Virus record (IMG/VR): IMGVR_UViG_3300046507_000399
Coordinates: 1 to 60,543 of that record
From: a virus
Length of the DNA: 60,543 nucleotides
Direction: 5' to 3' (one strand)
Shown here one piece after another: positions 7,020-14,890 of the stretch. The translations under genes were made by a program, and so were the position numbers. How positions within the stretch are numbered: the stretch's first letter is position 1; every line of letters starts with the position of its first letter. The notes under the pieces are model-generated. The model was not told the DNA's origin. It saw only the letters and a program-made list of their open reading frames with translations, and made no database searches.

Positions 7020-7237
7020 CTAAGTCCCGTCCTAAGTCGGGCCCTAAGTCAGCGTGCTACGATGTGCGACAACCTGCGATTGGCCGGGCCTGAAAACCTT
7101 GTGCTCAAAGAGGGTTCTGCGGCAAGGCGCTACAGCCTGCGACAGGGTTGTGGCGGACAGGGTGTCCGCCATACTGGCCTGGCGCCGCAAGGGTTTGAGG
7201 GGTTCGCAAAATCTGCGCCCTAAGTCCAGCCCTAAGC
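7020..7237. promoter_or_regulatory. attP: probable attP with integrase arm repeats
   Basis: CCTAAGTC occurs at 7020, 7032 and 7044 (exact 12-bp phasing) and again at 7220, with a shortened CCTAAG at 7232 (again 12 bp apart). The two clusters bracket about 170 bp without a gene, which contain the inverted repeat GGCGGACA-ggg-TGTCCGCC (7153-7171) and an ACAACC/GGTTGT pair. Phased arm clusters on both sides of a core are how integrase and Xis assemble on attP. The exact crossover core cannot be fixed without the host attB. Confidence 0.6.
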
Positions 7238-7423
7238 GGCGCTCCTTGATACCGCCGGGGCCTCCTGGATTAGGCGCTCCAGATCGGCCACCGGAATGAC
7301 CGTCCGCCCGACCACCTTCCGCATGGTGATTGCGCCCTCACGGTGGCGCCGGTACAGCGTGTCGCGGGACAGGCCCGTGGCCTCTACCGCCTCGCTGATC
7401 GTGTAGGCAATTTTGCCGGTCAT
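7232..7423 (-). CDS. excisionase-like helix-turn-helix protein
   Basis: 63 aa. 'AYTISEAVEATGLSRDTLYR' and 'VVGRTVIPVADLERLI' are the winged-HTH (MerR-like, HTH_17) pattern of phage Xis and small DNA-bending proteins. It lies directly upstream of the attP region and integrase, and its 3' end reaches into the second arm-repeat cluster. It overlaps the next gene's stop by ATGA. Xis role inferred from position. Confidence 0.7.
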   Translation of the reverse strand: MTGKIAYTISEAVEATGLSRDTLYRRHREGAITMRKVVGRTVIPVADLERLIQEAPAVSRSAA

Positions 7424-7602
7424 TGCTGCTCCCCCTCCTTAGATAGGGCGCGGGCCAGCTTTCCGACGCTGGCGCAGGGTTCGAACTTGCGTGCGATCGG
7501 GTCCCACGTGCGCGGATCGGTGTGCTGCGTGAACCGGCTGTTCTCCACCACGATACGGCGCTTGCAGGTCGGGCAAGTGCTTTCGATCAGCTCACCGGTC
7601 AT
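7420..7602 (-). CDS. 60-aa zinc-binding protein
   Basis: Starts MTGELIESTCPTCKRRIVVE; one CxxC near the N-terminus and a single later Cys (PCASVG). Translation coupled to its neighbours on both sides by short overlaps. No recognised family. Confidence 0.6.
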   Translation of the reverse strand: MTGELIESTCPTCKRRIVVENSRFTQHTDPRTWDPIARKFEPCASVGKLARALSKEGEQQ

Positions 7603-7726
7603 CGGTCTTGGCCTCCTGGAGGGCTTGGCGATCGGTCAGTGACCTAGCGATTTCCCTCAGCGGCTTGGCGACTTCGTGTAGGCCGATCAGCACGAGAAGG
7701 CCTGCGGCGAGAATGCTCATGGCCAT
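7592..7726 (-). CDS. 44-aa small membrane protein
   Basis: ATG 7726 (MAMSILAAGLLVLIG) with GGGGAGGGG upstream. One hydrophobic segment (residues 3-18) and a charged tail (SLTDRQALQEAKTDDR). Overlaps the start of the zinc protein downstream by 11 bases. Confidence 0.5.
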   Translation of the reverse strand: MAMSILAAGLLVLIGLHEVAKPLREIARSLTDRQALQEAKTDDR

Positions 7727-7727
7727 G

Positions 7728-8540
7728 CTACCCCTCCCCCAGAGAGGGAGCGGCTGCAATCATGGCGCGGTAAGAAGCGTTGGCACCCTCGACTTCGACC
7801 GGATCGGCTTCCCGACGAGCTGCCATCACAGCAGCCTCGGCCTCTGTGGCCCCCGCGTCGAGATAGTCATTCTTCCAAGTCGCGTGGCGCATGGCCATCG
7901 TGATCTCGTGCGGGACCAGCGCCCGCCCCTCCGGCGGCTGATAGGGAGCGGCTGGCAACGCTAGGATGGCGTCGGCGTCCTTGAGGTAGCACTTCCAGAC
8001 GGGGACACTAATCCCGCCCTCCAAGACGATCTTTGCCTCAAGCTCCCGATGGCCCTTCAACTCGGCGAGTTTCTTGGCAAGCGTTTCTCGCTCCGGCTTC
8101 CACCCTCCCGTCCCTACAGGAGAGGCAAAGAGGGGGATCGCTTCGCGGGGCACAAAATTATCGGAGCGCCGCTGCGCCTCAACCCGCGCCGTCCTTTCGG
8201 AGGCGTAGCAGGGTACGTGAACCTTCCCAGTGCGAGGATCGCGAAGGCCCCACACGACCGCCTCGCCCTGACCCGCCCCACGTGCTGCGAGATCGGCTAT
8301 CGGTTCGGCATCGAAAGCTTCGGCCGGCGCGCTCGGGGCATAGGCGCCGTTACCCTGCTCCGCGCCCTTCACGAGAGCGGCGTCATCCGTGGCGAGCCGC
8401 GCGGCGACCAGAAGGTCGAGTTCGCTGGCGACGCGGGAGAAGAGGGCCAAGCGGGGCTCGTCGCCAGTCATGTCGGCCACGGACGCTTCGAGGCGCCAGC
8501 GCGAGACCAACTGGCAGAGTTGTTGAAGGTCTTCGGTCAT
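7728..8540 (-). CDS. hypothetical 270-aa early protein
   Basis: Start ATG 8540 (MTEDLQQLCQLVSRW) with CTGGAG upstream. The middle has a tryptophan/glycine-rich segment (GEAVVWGLRDPRTGKVHVPC) and the C-terminal third holds two helices with 'HEITMAMRHATWKNDYLDAG'. No catalytic motif that I can name. Ends 1 base before the next small gene's start. Confidence 0.65.
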   Translation of the reverse strand: MTEDLQQLCQLVSRWRLEASVADMTGDEPRLALFSRVASELDLLVAARLATDDAALVKGAEQGNGAYAPSAPAEAFDAEPIADLAARGAGQGEAVVWGLRDPRTGKVHVPCYASERTARVEAQRRSDNFVPREAIPLFASPVGTGGWKPERETLAKKLAELKGHRELEAKIVLEGGISVPVWKCYLKDADAILALPAAPYQPPEGRALVPHEITMAMRHATWKNDYLDAGATEAEAAVMAARREADPVEVEGANASYRAMIAAAPSLGEG

Positions 8541-8785
8541 GCTTGGTCTCCAGGATTGCAGATCGGGCAATCAGGTTCGGACTCGACGCCTTCGGTGGCG
8601 CCACAGATGAAGCAGGGCGGAATCGACCCATCACCGATGAAGGCCAGCAGGTTCTCGCCTGCCGCTCGGATCTGATCGCCGAACTTCTCAATGTCCGGAT
8701 GTCCGGCGAGCATGTTCGGCTCGATCGTCAGGATGGACTCGCCATCGACCGACACGGTGACGGACCAGTAAGGCTTCTCGCTCAT
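8537..8785 (-). CDS. 82-aa protein with C-terminal zinc ribbon
   Basis: N-terminal beta-rich part (MSEKPYWSVTVSVDGESIL), then 'CFICGATEGVESEPDCPICN', a CxxC-x(11)-CxxC ribbon. Overlaps both neighbours by ATGA. Confidence 0.65.
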   Translation of the reverse strand: MSEKPYWSVTVSVDGESILTIEPNMLAGHPDIEKFGDQIRAAGENLLAFIGDGSIPPCFICGATEGVESEPDCPICNPGDQA

Positions 8786-8970
8786 CCGGCTTGGTCCTTT
8801 CGGCTAGGTCGCCCCATGATCAGGTCTTCGAAGGCCGTCCGCTCCTCACGAAGCGAGACGATGTTCGCCGACATCTGAAACGGTTGGGATGTTTCGACGC
8901 GCTCGATGGCCCGGCGGAGCCGGTCCCACGCGTTGACGATTTCGAGTTGATCGGGTTCGCGGCGGGCCAT
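8782..8970 (-). CDS. hypothetical 62-aa protein
   Basis: Starts MARREPDQLEIVNAWDRLRR; predicted helical and highly charged. ATG follows the upstream stop directly (TAGATG). No recognised family. Confidence 0.6.
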   Translation of the reverse strand: MARREPDQLEIVNAWDRLRRAIERVETSQPFQMSANIVSLREERTAFEDLIMGRPSRKDQAG

Positions 8971-9183
8971 CTACGACGCCCCGTCCTTCTGCTCGTTCGC
9001 CAAGCCATCGTTCAGGCACTCCAGGGCGCACTCCAGGCGACCCTTGAGCCGATCGAAGACGCGCTGAGCGTTTGAACCACGCTTCGAGGCGGCCCAACGT
9101 TGGTCGAGCTCCTTCATGTCCTCCAGGGCGCCCCGGACAGCGCCACGGGCCATGTCAGCTTCCATTTCGAGCTTGGGTCGCAT
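8971..9183 (-). CDS. hypothetical 70-aa protein
   Basis: Starts MRPKLEMEADMARGAVRGAL and is helical throughout, with a Cys pair (ECALECLN). Part of the tightly packed leftward operon: 0-1 base spacing on both sides. Confidence 0.6.
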   Translation of the reverse strand: MRPKLEMEADMARGAVRGALEDMKELDQRWAASKRGSNAQRVFDRLKGRLECALECLNDGLANEQKDGAS

Positions 9184-9561
9184 CTAGCCCTCCCCCTGCT
9201 CGACCGGCGCGGCCTGGGGCGATAGGAGGGCGTCGCAGATATCAGCAGCTTCGCCCAAGACACGTTTCATGGCCTCTTTGGTCGACTGCCGGTAGGCCTC
9301 GCCGATTTTCTGACGGACGACCTTCACCCGCTCCCCGGCGGACTGGCGGCCTTCTTGGCGGGCGGCGTCGATCAGGGCTTGAGCGGTCTCGTCGTGGGTG
9401 AGGCTGGCCGCGAAGGCGAGGGCGATGAGTTCGTACCGAGTCTGGAACGTCGGAGCGTAGTCTTCCCAATTCAGCCATTTGTATTCGTGACGCCCCCTTT
9501 CGCGCTCGGCATCGAACAGCTTCTCGCCTAGGCTCTTGTCCTCGTTCTGGTCACTCAGCAT
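9184..9561 (-). CDS. hypothetical 125-aa protein
   Basis: Start ATG 9561 (MLSDQNEDKSLGEKLFDAE) with CGGAGACC upstream; overlaps the 3' end of the HNH gene by 11 bases. The segment 'RHEYKWLNWEDYAPTFQTR' is Trp/Tyr rich; the rest is helical. No recognised domain. Confidence 0.6.
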   Translation of the reverse strand: MLSDQNEDKSLGEKLFDAERERGRHEYKWLNWEDYAPTFQTRYELIALAFAASLTHDETAQALIDAARQEGRQSAGERVKVVRQKIGEAYRQSTKEAMKRVLGEAADICDALLSPQAAPVEQGEG

Positions 9562-10330
9562 TGGTGGTCTCCGGGGTGGGGGCGGGTTGACCATGGCGCG
9601 GCGAGAAGCCGTATTTCGCGTTGGCCGCCAAACGTGTGGCTTTGGCCTCCTCGAAAGTGTCGAATGTTCCGAGGCAGATGCGCTTCCGGTTTACGGTGAT
9701 CTTCGCTTGCCATCGTCCCTGAGCAGTTAGGCGGACACCTGACGCACCGCTGGTGTTGTTGGCGTTGAGTTTCGCGTTCTTGGCGTTCTCAAACCGGTCA
9801 ACCGCTCTGAGGTTTGACTTGCGATTGTTCAGCGTATTCCCGTCGATATGATCGACCTGCTCCTTTGGCCATGCCCCACTGAGCAACAGCCAAATCACCC
9901 TATGGGCCTGAACGGTCCGGCCAAGAAGTTTGCCGACCAGATACCCATGAACACCGACATTCCCGAGCGCTTCCGTGCCCGCATAGCGTCGATTCCAGGC
10001 TTGGCAGTCGCGAGGGATGGAGAACATTTCCATCCCCCTCGTTTTCCAAGTGAGGCGTCCACTCTCCGGGTCATAGTCCAGCAGCGCGGCGACTTGCTCA
10101 GAGGTTATGGGTCGCCGCTGCTTTCGGGAATTGATGGCGTCGAGTCCGTTCTTCCGGTCCATCTCGATCTGTTCGATTTGCGCGGTCAGCACCCGCTCAC
10201 TGGCTTCGGCGGCTGAGAGGAGATCGGCGGCTTCGGCGTAGATGCCGCCGCCGTATTGCGGGTACTCGCGTTCAAAGGCCGCCGCGATCCTCCGCAGCCG
10301 CTCCACGGCTTCTTTCAGGCCATCAGCCAT
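9551..10330 (-). CDS. HNH-AP2 homing endonuclease fused to a phage early protein
   Basis: 259 aa from ATG 10330 (MADGLKEAVERLRRIAAA). Residues 1-70 are a helical phage protein fragment. From about residue 75 a typical free-standing HNH homing enzyme follows: 'ALLDYDPESGRLTWKTRG', 'AHRVIWLLLSGAWPKEQVDH', 'IDGNTLNNRKSNLRAV', then an AP2 DNA-binding domain 'GASGVRLTAQGRWQAKITV'. In stand-alone relatives the protein starts close to the YDPESG segment, so this looks like an in-frame insertion into, or replacement of the end of, a resident gene. Confidence 0.85.
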   Translation of the reverse strand: MADGLKEAVERLRRIAAAFEREYPQYGGGIYAEAADLLSAAEASERVLTAQIEQIEMDRKNGLDAINSRKQRRPITSEQVAALLDYDPESGRLTWKTRGMEMFSIPRDCQAWNRRYAGTEALGNVGVHGYLVGKLLGRTVQAHRVIWLLLSGAWPKEQVDHIDGNTLNNRKSNLRAVDRFENAKNAKLNANNTSGASGVRLTAQGRWQAKITVNRKRICLGTFDTFEEAKATRLAANAKYGFSPRHGQPAPTPETTNAE

Positions 10331-10853
10331 GGTCAGGAGCCCCTTGCTGGAGGGCGAGTTTGGCCCGTGCCGCGAGCGTGTGAGCGAGTTCGACGCCCTC
10401 ATTGTAGTTCTTGGCCTCGGCGTCGTCGGCGGTGAGCTTCAGGAAGCCCTCGCCGGTGGCTATGGCTTCAAGCGCCTCCCGTAGCCGCTCGTTCTCCTGC
10501 CGAAGGACAGCCAGATCCGACGTCAGGTCGCGGATCACAGCTTCCGAGGTGGCGAACTGCGTCTCGGCTTCTTCAAGGGCGCCGAGAAGGGATAGGACGA
10601 CGAACGGCTGAACAGCCGAGAAGAACTGAACGACGACATCGTTCTTGTGCAGACCGGGAAGCGAGATAACGCAGCGTGTAGCCGGGTTCATGCTCACAAG
10701 GTTAGTGTGAGGCCTCGGGCCGCTGTCGTCGGTGAACGCGGCCCATGTTTGATAGGGCGCGTTCAGCGCCTTCGCCTTCAGGTCTTCCCGCACTTCAGGG
10801 GTTAGAGCGGCTACGACCCGCTCTCGTTGTTCAGTTTCAATGGGGGTGGTCAT
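10323..10853 (-). CDS. hypothetical 176-aa protein with coiled coil
   Basis: Starts MTTPIETEQRERVVAALTPE. A Leu/Glu heptad region (about residues 95-135, 'VLRQENERLREALEAIATGE') predicts a coiled coil. Overlaps the HNH fusion gene by 8 bases. No recognised family. Confidence 0.6.
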   Translation of the reverse strand: MTTPIETEQRERVVAALTPEVREDLKAKALNAPYQTWAAFTDDSGPRPHTNLVSMNPATRCVISLPGLHKNDVVVQFFSAVQPFVVLSLLGALEEAETQFATSEAVIRDLTSDLAVLRQENERLREALEAIATGEGFLKLTADDAEAKNYNEGVELAHTLAARAKLALQQGAPDHG

Positions 10854-10857
10854 GGGA

Positions 10858-11139
10858 TTAGGACTCCAAAGCGCTGAAATCGTGCTTCTCGAGTTTGGCG
10901 ATCTGTTTCTTGAGGCTGGCGATCTTCTTCACGCGCGCTGCTTCAGCAGCGGTAACGGCCTCTGCATAAGTCTCGTGAATGTCCGCGCCGACCTTAAAGC
11001 TGGTCCATCCGTTGGAGCCCGGCCGAGCGTCGTAAGCGCGCTGGTCGGTGTGGTCAGGAAACCGAACCGGCAATTCGATGATCCGGCTCGTTAGGGCGAA
11101 CTTTGATGCCCACATCATTTTGGTTTGGGTCTCGGTCAT
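10858..11139 (-). CDS. hypothetical 93-aa protein
   Basis: Start ATG 11139 (MTETQTKMMWASKFALTSRI) with AAGGAAC upstream. N-terminal beta-rich part and a C-terminal lysine-rich helix (KKIASLKKQIAKLEKHDFSA). No recognised domain. Confidence 0.6.
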   Translation of the reverse strand: MTETQTKMMWASKFALTSRIIELPVRFPDHTDQRAYDARPGSNGWTSFKVGADIHETYAEAVTAAEAARVKKIASLKKQIAKLEKHDFSALES

Positions 11140-11168
11140 GGGGTGTTCCTTGGGAAGGAAAGAGGGGG

Positions 11169-11948
11169 TCAGGCGGCGGCCTGGCGCTGGTCTTGAAGCC
11201 AATCGATCAACTGCCGGCCGATGTGCTCGGTGAAGGGCGGAGGAACGGCCTCGGACACCTCCGTCATGGTCGCCCACGGCATCTGCATCAGCCGCTTGGC
11301 GAGGGCCTGGCGATCCTCTCCGGGAAGATCGACGGTTCGTCCGGTACCTTTGCCCGTGCGGAAGCCTTCACCGCGGACGCGAAGGTGCGCGCCGTAGACG
11401 CCAGCGATCGGGAGGCCGCCCGTTCCGGGATCAGCCGGCGCCGTCATCCCCCAGTTGGTTTCGAACAGGCGCTCGCGGCTCAGCACGAACTTGCGGCCAT
11501 GGCTGTCGACAACGTGCATGCCGAACATGGTCCCGAACAGCGAGACAGGGTTGATCAGGTGCTTGCGGACGCGGCGGACGTTTTCGATGACATAGGGCCG
11601 ACCCGACGCCTTCAGCCACGTGCGCGTCTGTGGAATTAGGTTCGTGTGACGGTGGCGCGCGTGCTCCGGCGTCAGCTCTGAACCGAACTGACATGGCGGG
11701 CTCGCGTGGATCGCTGCAAAGTCCTCCAGGCCCAAAAGCTCGATGCTTCCGTCCCGGTGCGTGAACGCGACCTTCTCGCCGGCCAGGAGGAGCGCCAGCA
11801 CGGCCAGCACGTCGCCCCGGTGGAAGGCATAGGGGTAGTTCCGCTGCGGGTTGATATCGACGCCGTAGACCTCGAACCCCGCGTCCGCGTAGCCCTTGGC
11901 GGCGCCACCAGCGCACGAGAACAGGTCGAGAAGGCGAGGCCGGCTCAC
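11169..11948 (-). CDS. DNA cytosine-5 methyltransferase
   Basis: 259 aa from GTG 11948, overlapping the upstream stop by GTGA (the longer open frame is shadow). Motif I 'LLDLFSCAGGAAKGYADAG', motif IV 'ASPPCQ' with the catalytic Cys, and motif VI 'YVIENVRR' are present in canonical order; the target-recognition region is short. No matching restriction enzyme is nearby, so it is an orphan, probably used against host restriction or for regulation. Confidence 0.88.
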   Translation of the reverse strand: MSRPRLLDLFSCAGGAAKGYADAGFEVYGVDINPQRNYPYAFHRGDVLAVLALLLAGEKVAFTHRDGSIELLGLEDFAAIHASPPCQFGSELTPEHARHRHTNLIPQTRTWLKASGRPYVIENVRRVRKHLINPVSLFGTMFGMHVVDSHGRKFVLSRERLFETNWGMTAPADPGTGGLPIAGVYGAHLRVRGEGFRTGKGTGRTVDLPGEDRQALAKRLMQMPWATMTEVSEAVPPPFTEHIGRQLIDWLQDQRQAAA

Positions 11949-12592
11949 GACCGCCCACCTTCGCGGCTGTCCCCAGAGCCTTGGATGGGGGTGGAGATGT
12001 CCATTTTGGTCAGCCCGGAACCCACCCCGGTGTGACCCTTCGGGCCATCGGTAGGCGGGGCAGCGGTCTGGAGGGGCGCCGATGTGTCGTCGTCCAGCGT
12101 TGCTTCGAGCCGTTCTAGGCTGTCGTTGTCGAAGTCCTTGCCGGCCCCCTGCTTCTTCCAGGCTGGATGGCAGGGAGCGACCGGATAGAGCGTGTCGCGC
12201 TCCCAGCCCTCGGTGTAGACATCGATGTCGATCAGCACGCCGTTCACGCACTCGACGTCCTCGCCGTAGCGATTGCCGAGGAAGCCGTTGCGGCAGAAGG
12301 CGCACTTCACCGGAGGGGCCGACACGTCGATCGCGTAGACCTCGACCGGATCGGGTCCGAAGTGCTCGTGCGTCATCGTCTTGCGCGTGACGCCGCGCCA
12401 CGGGATCACGAGGCGCTTGGCATGGTCGCCCCAGGCCGGATAGCCCAAGGTCATGATGACGAAGTCGTAGGCGCGGCCCTCCAGGGCCTTCGTCCAGCGC
12501 GGCTTTACGAACCGGTATTCCTCCAGCTTGGTCCCGGCCTTGATCTGGTCGAAGTAGACGCCCTTGACCTGCAAAGTGAGGATCTCACCCAT
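11945..12592 (-). CDS. ASCH-domain protein with C-terminal Cys-rich extension
   Basis: 215 aa. N-terminal residues 1-95 match phage ASCH proteins: 'LQVKGVYFDQIKAGTKLEEY', 'FVIMTLGYP', and 'THEHFGPDPVEVYAIDV'. ASCH domains are PUA-like and thought to bind RNA or modified nucleotides. Residues 100-160 contain 'CAFCRNGF' and further Cys/Trp residues. Next to a cytosine methyltransferase, a role in sensing or handling modified bases is possible but unproven. Confidence 0.75.
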   Translation of the reverse strand: MGEILTLQVKGVYFDQIKAGTKLEEYRFVKPRWTKALEGRAYDFVIMTLGYPAWGDHAKRLVIPWRGVTRKTMTHEHFGPDPVEVYAIDVSAPPVKCAFCRNGFLGNRYGEDVECVNGVLIDIDVYTEGWERDTLYPVAPCHPAWKKQGAGKDFDNDSLERLEATLDDDTSAPLQTAAPPTDGPKGHTGVGSGLTKMDISTPIQGSGDSREGGRS

Positions 12593-12594
12593 GG

Positions 12595-13347
12595 CTACTG
12601 ATCCCCTCTAGAAGAGGAAGGGGGAGTTATTGGTTTTTCATCCCGGAACGGTTGAGAAACCTCTACGGCGACTTGCTCTGTACTTGAGGCAGGCGTCGGC
12701 GTGATTGCCGCGCCAAGGGTGGGTTCGATCGTTACGCCGTGACGCGCGATGGCGGCCCTGGCTCTGGCCAAATCGTATCGAGCCTGATCAGCCGCAATTT
12801 CAGCGGCGATGGCGTTCACTTCCGCTTGCTCCACCTCCGTGTACGGAGGGCGTGTGACCAACTCCTCGCCCCGCGTATCGTCGAAAGTCCAGGGCGTCGG
12901 AAAGATCGCGCGGTGGCGCTCAAACCAAGCCTTCAGGACTTCGTCCAAGTCATCCTCGGCCGCTTTTTCAGCCGCCCGCCCGCCCACATAACCGTCAAAG
13001 CCGTCGTCACCGAACATCCCGTCGTCAGACGCTTTCTCGGCGGCTAGATCCATGATCTCGGCGGCACCGGGAATGGCATTCCAGAACGTCCCCTTGGTCG
13101 CGCTTATCAGCGTGAAGACATCGCCCGGCTCGAATTCACGGAGCGCGGCTCGCATGGCGGCTTCTCGGCTCACCTCGGGTCCGCCCGTGTAGTTCTCGGG
13201 CTGTTCGCCGGCCGCCCAGTACCATTGGAACCCGTCCTGGTCCGTGGTGAGCGGAGCCGCTGCTACCAAGCCGGCCTCATCCCGCGAACCGCTGCCCACG
13301 GGTCCACCGTTCCGGGCGGAGCCCTGTTCTTGTCTGATCTCACCCAT
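12595..13347 (-). CDS. hypothetical 250-aa acidic protein
   Basis: Starts MGEIRQEQGSARNGGPVG. Contains a segment 'GSRDEAGLVAAAPLT' encoded by a 49-bp sequence repeated at 18993-19041 in another early gene. The middle is very acidic with Gly-rich 'DDGMFGDDGFDGYVGG'; the C-terminal third is helical and then Ser/Pro rich. No recognised family. Confidence 0.6.
   Translation of the reverse strand: MGEIRQEQGSARNGGPVGSGSRDEAGLVAAAPLTTDQDGFQWYWAAGEQPENYTGGPEVSREAAMRAALREFEPGDVFTLISATKGTFWNAIPGAAEIMDLAAEKASDDGMFGDDGFDGYVGGRAAEKAAEDDLDEVLKAWFERHRAIFPTPWTFDDTRGEELVTRPPYTEVEQAEVNAIAAEIAADQARYDLARARAAIARHGVTIEPTLGAAITPTPASSTEQVAVEVSQPFRDEKPITPPSSSRGDQ
13246..13294. repeat. 49-bp dispersed repeat, copy 1 (copy 2 at 18993-19041)
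   Basis: The two copies match at 43 of 49 bases (counted by eye) and lie in the same orientation in two otherwise different early genes, encoding GSRDEAGL plus a similar tail in both. Identity is at the DNA level, not just protein, which points to recent duplication or recombination. Confidence 0.6.
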
Positions 13348-13852
13348 TTGTTTCTTCCTTATGCGTAGGGGTGGGGGACATGGCTCGGAAGCGAGCGATT
13401 ACCGGCGCGCCCTCTCCGCCGGCCAGGAACGCGGCCCTGAGGGCGGCGCAGAGTTCAGGCGGATGGATGCCAAGGCGCTCCCACCAGGCCCGCTCGTTCA
13501 TGCGGTGCTGGGCGTCGGGACCTTCGCGATGGCAAGAGGCGCAGCCCGGCGCGGTTCGATCGTCGCTCGGCTTGCGCTGCATCGGTGTTGGCGCCCAGCC
13601 ATCGGCCGGGTAGCCGGCGCGGATGTGCATCGCCTCGACGCCGCGTGTCGTACCGCAGCAGATGCAGGGCAAGCGGCGGATCCACGCCAGATAGACGTTG
13701 TCGCGCTCGCGGACGGCCTTCGGCTGTGCCAGCGTCGAGGCTTTCCAAGCCTGGACGTGCTTGATCGCGGCGGCCTTGCGCTCCTTGCGCTGGCGGGCCT
13801 TGTCGGCGCGAACCGTATCGTAGGCCTGGCGGAGTTCTGGCGATCGGATCAC
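13340..13852 (-). CDS. DUF968/HNH-like nuclease
   Basis: 170 aa. 'WIRRLPCICCG' then 'VEAMHIR', 'TAPGCASCHREG' and 'HRMNERAWWERLGI' give a Cys2...His...Cys2-His pattern as in YbcO/DUF968 metal-dependent nucleases of lambdoid phages. Likely acts on branched or single-stranded DNA in recombination. Located in the leftward operon a few genes downstream of the ERF/YqaJ genes. Confidence 0.65.
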   Translation of the reverse strand: MIRSPELRQAYDTVRADKARQRKERKAAAIKHVQAWKASTLAQPKAVRERDNVYLAWIRRLPCICCGTTRGVEAMHIRAGYPADGWAPTPMQRKPSDDRTAPGCASCHREGPDAQHRMNERAWWERLGIHPPELCAALRAAFLAGGEGAPVIARFRAMSPTPTHKEETNG

Positions 13853-14103
13853 AGGATCACCGGCCTGCCCGTCACGGGGTCACGCTTGAGGTCAGGGAAA
13901 AGCGGGGTGGCCGGCGCCTTGGTGTCGAAGCGGACGAGATATTCGCGCTGCGCCTTGCACCAGGCCTTGTACGGCCAATGGGCGGCGTGGCCCCACGGGT
14001 AGGCGTCCCGGATGATCCGCCGACGCTCCTTGAGCGGGGTTTCATCCGGGATGGTCGCGCCAACCTGGGCGACCATCTCGCGCGCGATGCGGGACCAGTC
14101 CAT
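13849..14103 (-). CDS. hypothetical 84-aa protein
   Basis: Starts MDWSRIAREMVAQVGATIPD; 'ERRRIIRDAYPWGHAAHWPY' followed by 'KAWCKAQREYL' recurs in phage proteins found beside DUF968 nucleases. ATGA overlap with the neighbour. Function unknown. Confidence 0.6.
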   Translation of the reverse strand: MDWSRIAREMVAQVGATIPDETPLKERRRIIRDAYPWGHAAHWPYKAWCKAQREYLVRFDTKAPATPLFPDLKRDPVTGRPVIL

Positions 14104-14618
14104 CAGGCGGCCTCCGCCTGGCGCTGGAGCGTGGTCACGTCCACGCCGATCAGGTTGGAGACGAAGGCGAGGGTCGCCTCTTTGCTGGCCTGAAACTCAC
14201 GGAAGTCCATCTCCTCTTCGGATTGGCTCTTGGCCGTCCGAACCACGACAACGTCTTCGGCGATGCTGACGATGGCGAAATCATCCGTCGGCCGCATGTT
14301 GCCGACGACGCGGCGCGCATCGAGGGCGCTGGCGCAGATGATCCGGGTCTCGTCGTAGTAGCCCGTCAGGATCAGGGCTCGCTTTCTCAGCGCTTTTTCC
14401 GACGGATATTCGGCCGTGAGCCGGTCCGGCAGGTTCTCCCACGCCGTGCGGATCAAGCCGAAATACTGGCGGTGCGTCTCAGGCGACCGGTCGCGCGGAA
14501 CGGCGAGTGTGTAGGTCTCGCCGTCCACGTAGAGTCGGGCGGCGGCGCGCTCAGCGGTGGGCGCCACGACCATGGCCATGCGCTTTTGGTCCCAGACAAA
14601 GGGAAGGCCGATGCTCAT
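14103..14618 (-). CDS. DUF1367-like recombination-associated protein
   Basis: 171 aa. 'RSPETHRQYFGLIRTAWENL' followed later by 'AKSQSEEEMDFREFQASK' and 'FVSNLIGVD' resembles the DUF1367 family (phage proteins next to NinB-type and recombination genes). No catalytic residues recognised. Family call is tentative. Confidence 0.5.
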   Translation of the reverse strand: MSIGLPFVWDQKRMAMVVAPTAERAAARLYVDGETYTLAVPRDRSPETHRQYFGLIRTAWENLPDRLTAEYPSEKALRKRALILTGYYDETRIICASALDARRVVGNMRPTDDFAIVSIAEDVVVVRTAKSQSEEEMDFREFQASKEATLAFVSNLIGVDVTTLQRQAEAA

Positions 14619-14890
14619 TCGCCTGAGGCTCCATAGATGGCGGCGTCAGCGGCCTTAGCGGTCGCTTCGTCGCGGAATTTGATAAGGAGGGCCGGCGCGC
14701 CGTCGGGAGCCGTAGCCAGTTCCCAGCGCCCGGCTTGGCCGAAGGCGCGGAGGTCGCGGACGTTCTCGCCGAACCGGCGCAAGTTCGCCGCCTCGCTGGC
14801 CCGAAGCTGTTCACCCTTGGCCTCGGCCGCGCGCTGTTCAGCGGCGATCCGGGCCTTGACGGCATGGGAAAGGGAGGCGGCGGGCTGCAT
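14615..14890 (-). CDS. hypothetical 91-aa helical protein
   Basis: Starts MQPAASLSHAVKARIAAEQR. N-terminal Ala/Arg/Glu helix and a C-terminal alpha/beta segment (WELATAPDGAPALLIKFRDE). Start overlaps the exonuclease stop by one base, so it is translated with the recombination genes. Confidence 0.6.
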   Translation of the reverse strand: MQPAASLSHAVKARIAAEQRAAEAKGEQLRASEAANLRRFGENVRDLRAFGQAGRWELATAPDGAPALLIKFRDEATAKAADAAIYGASGE

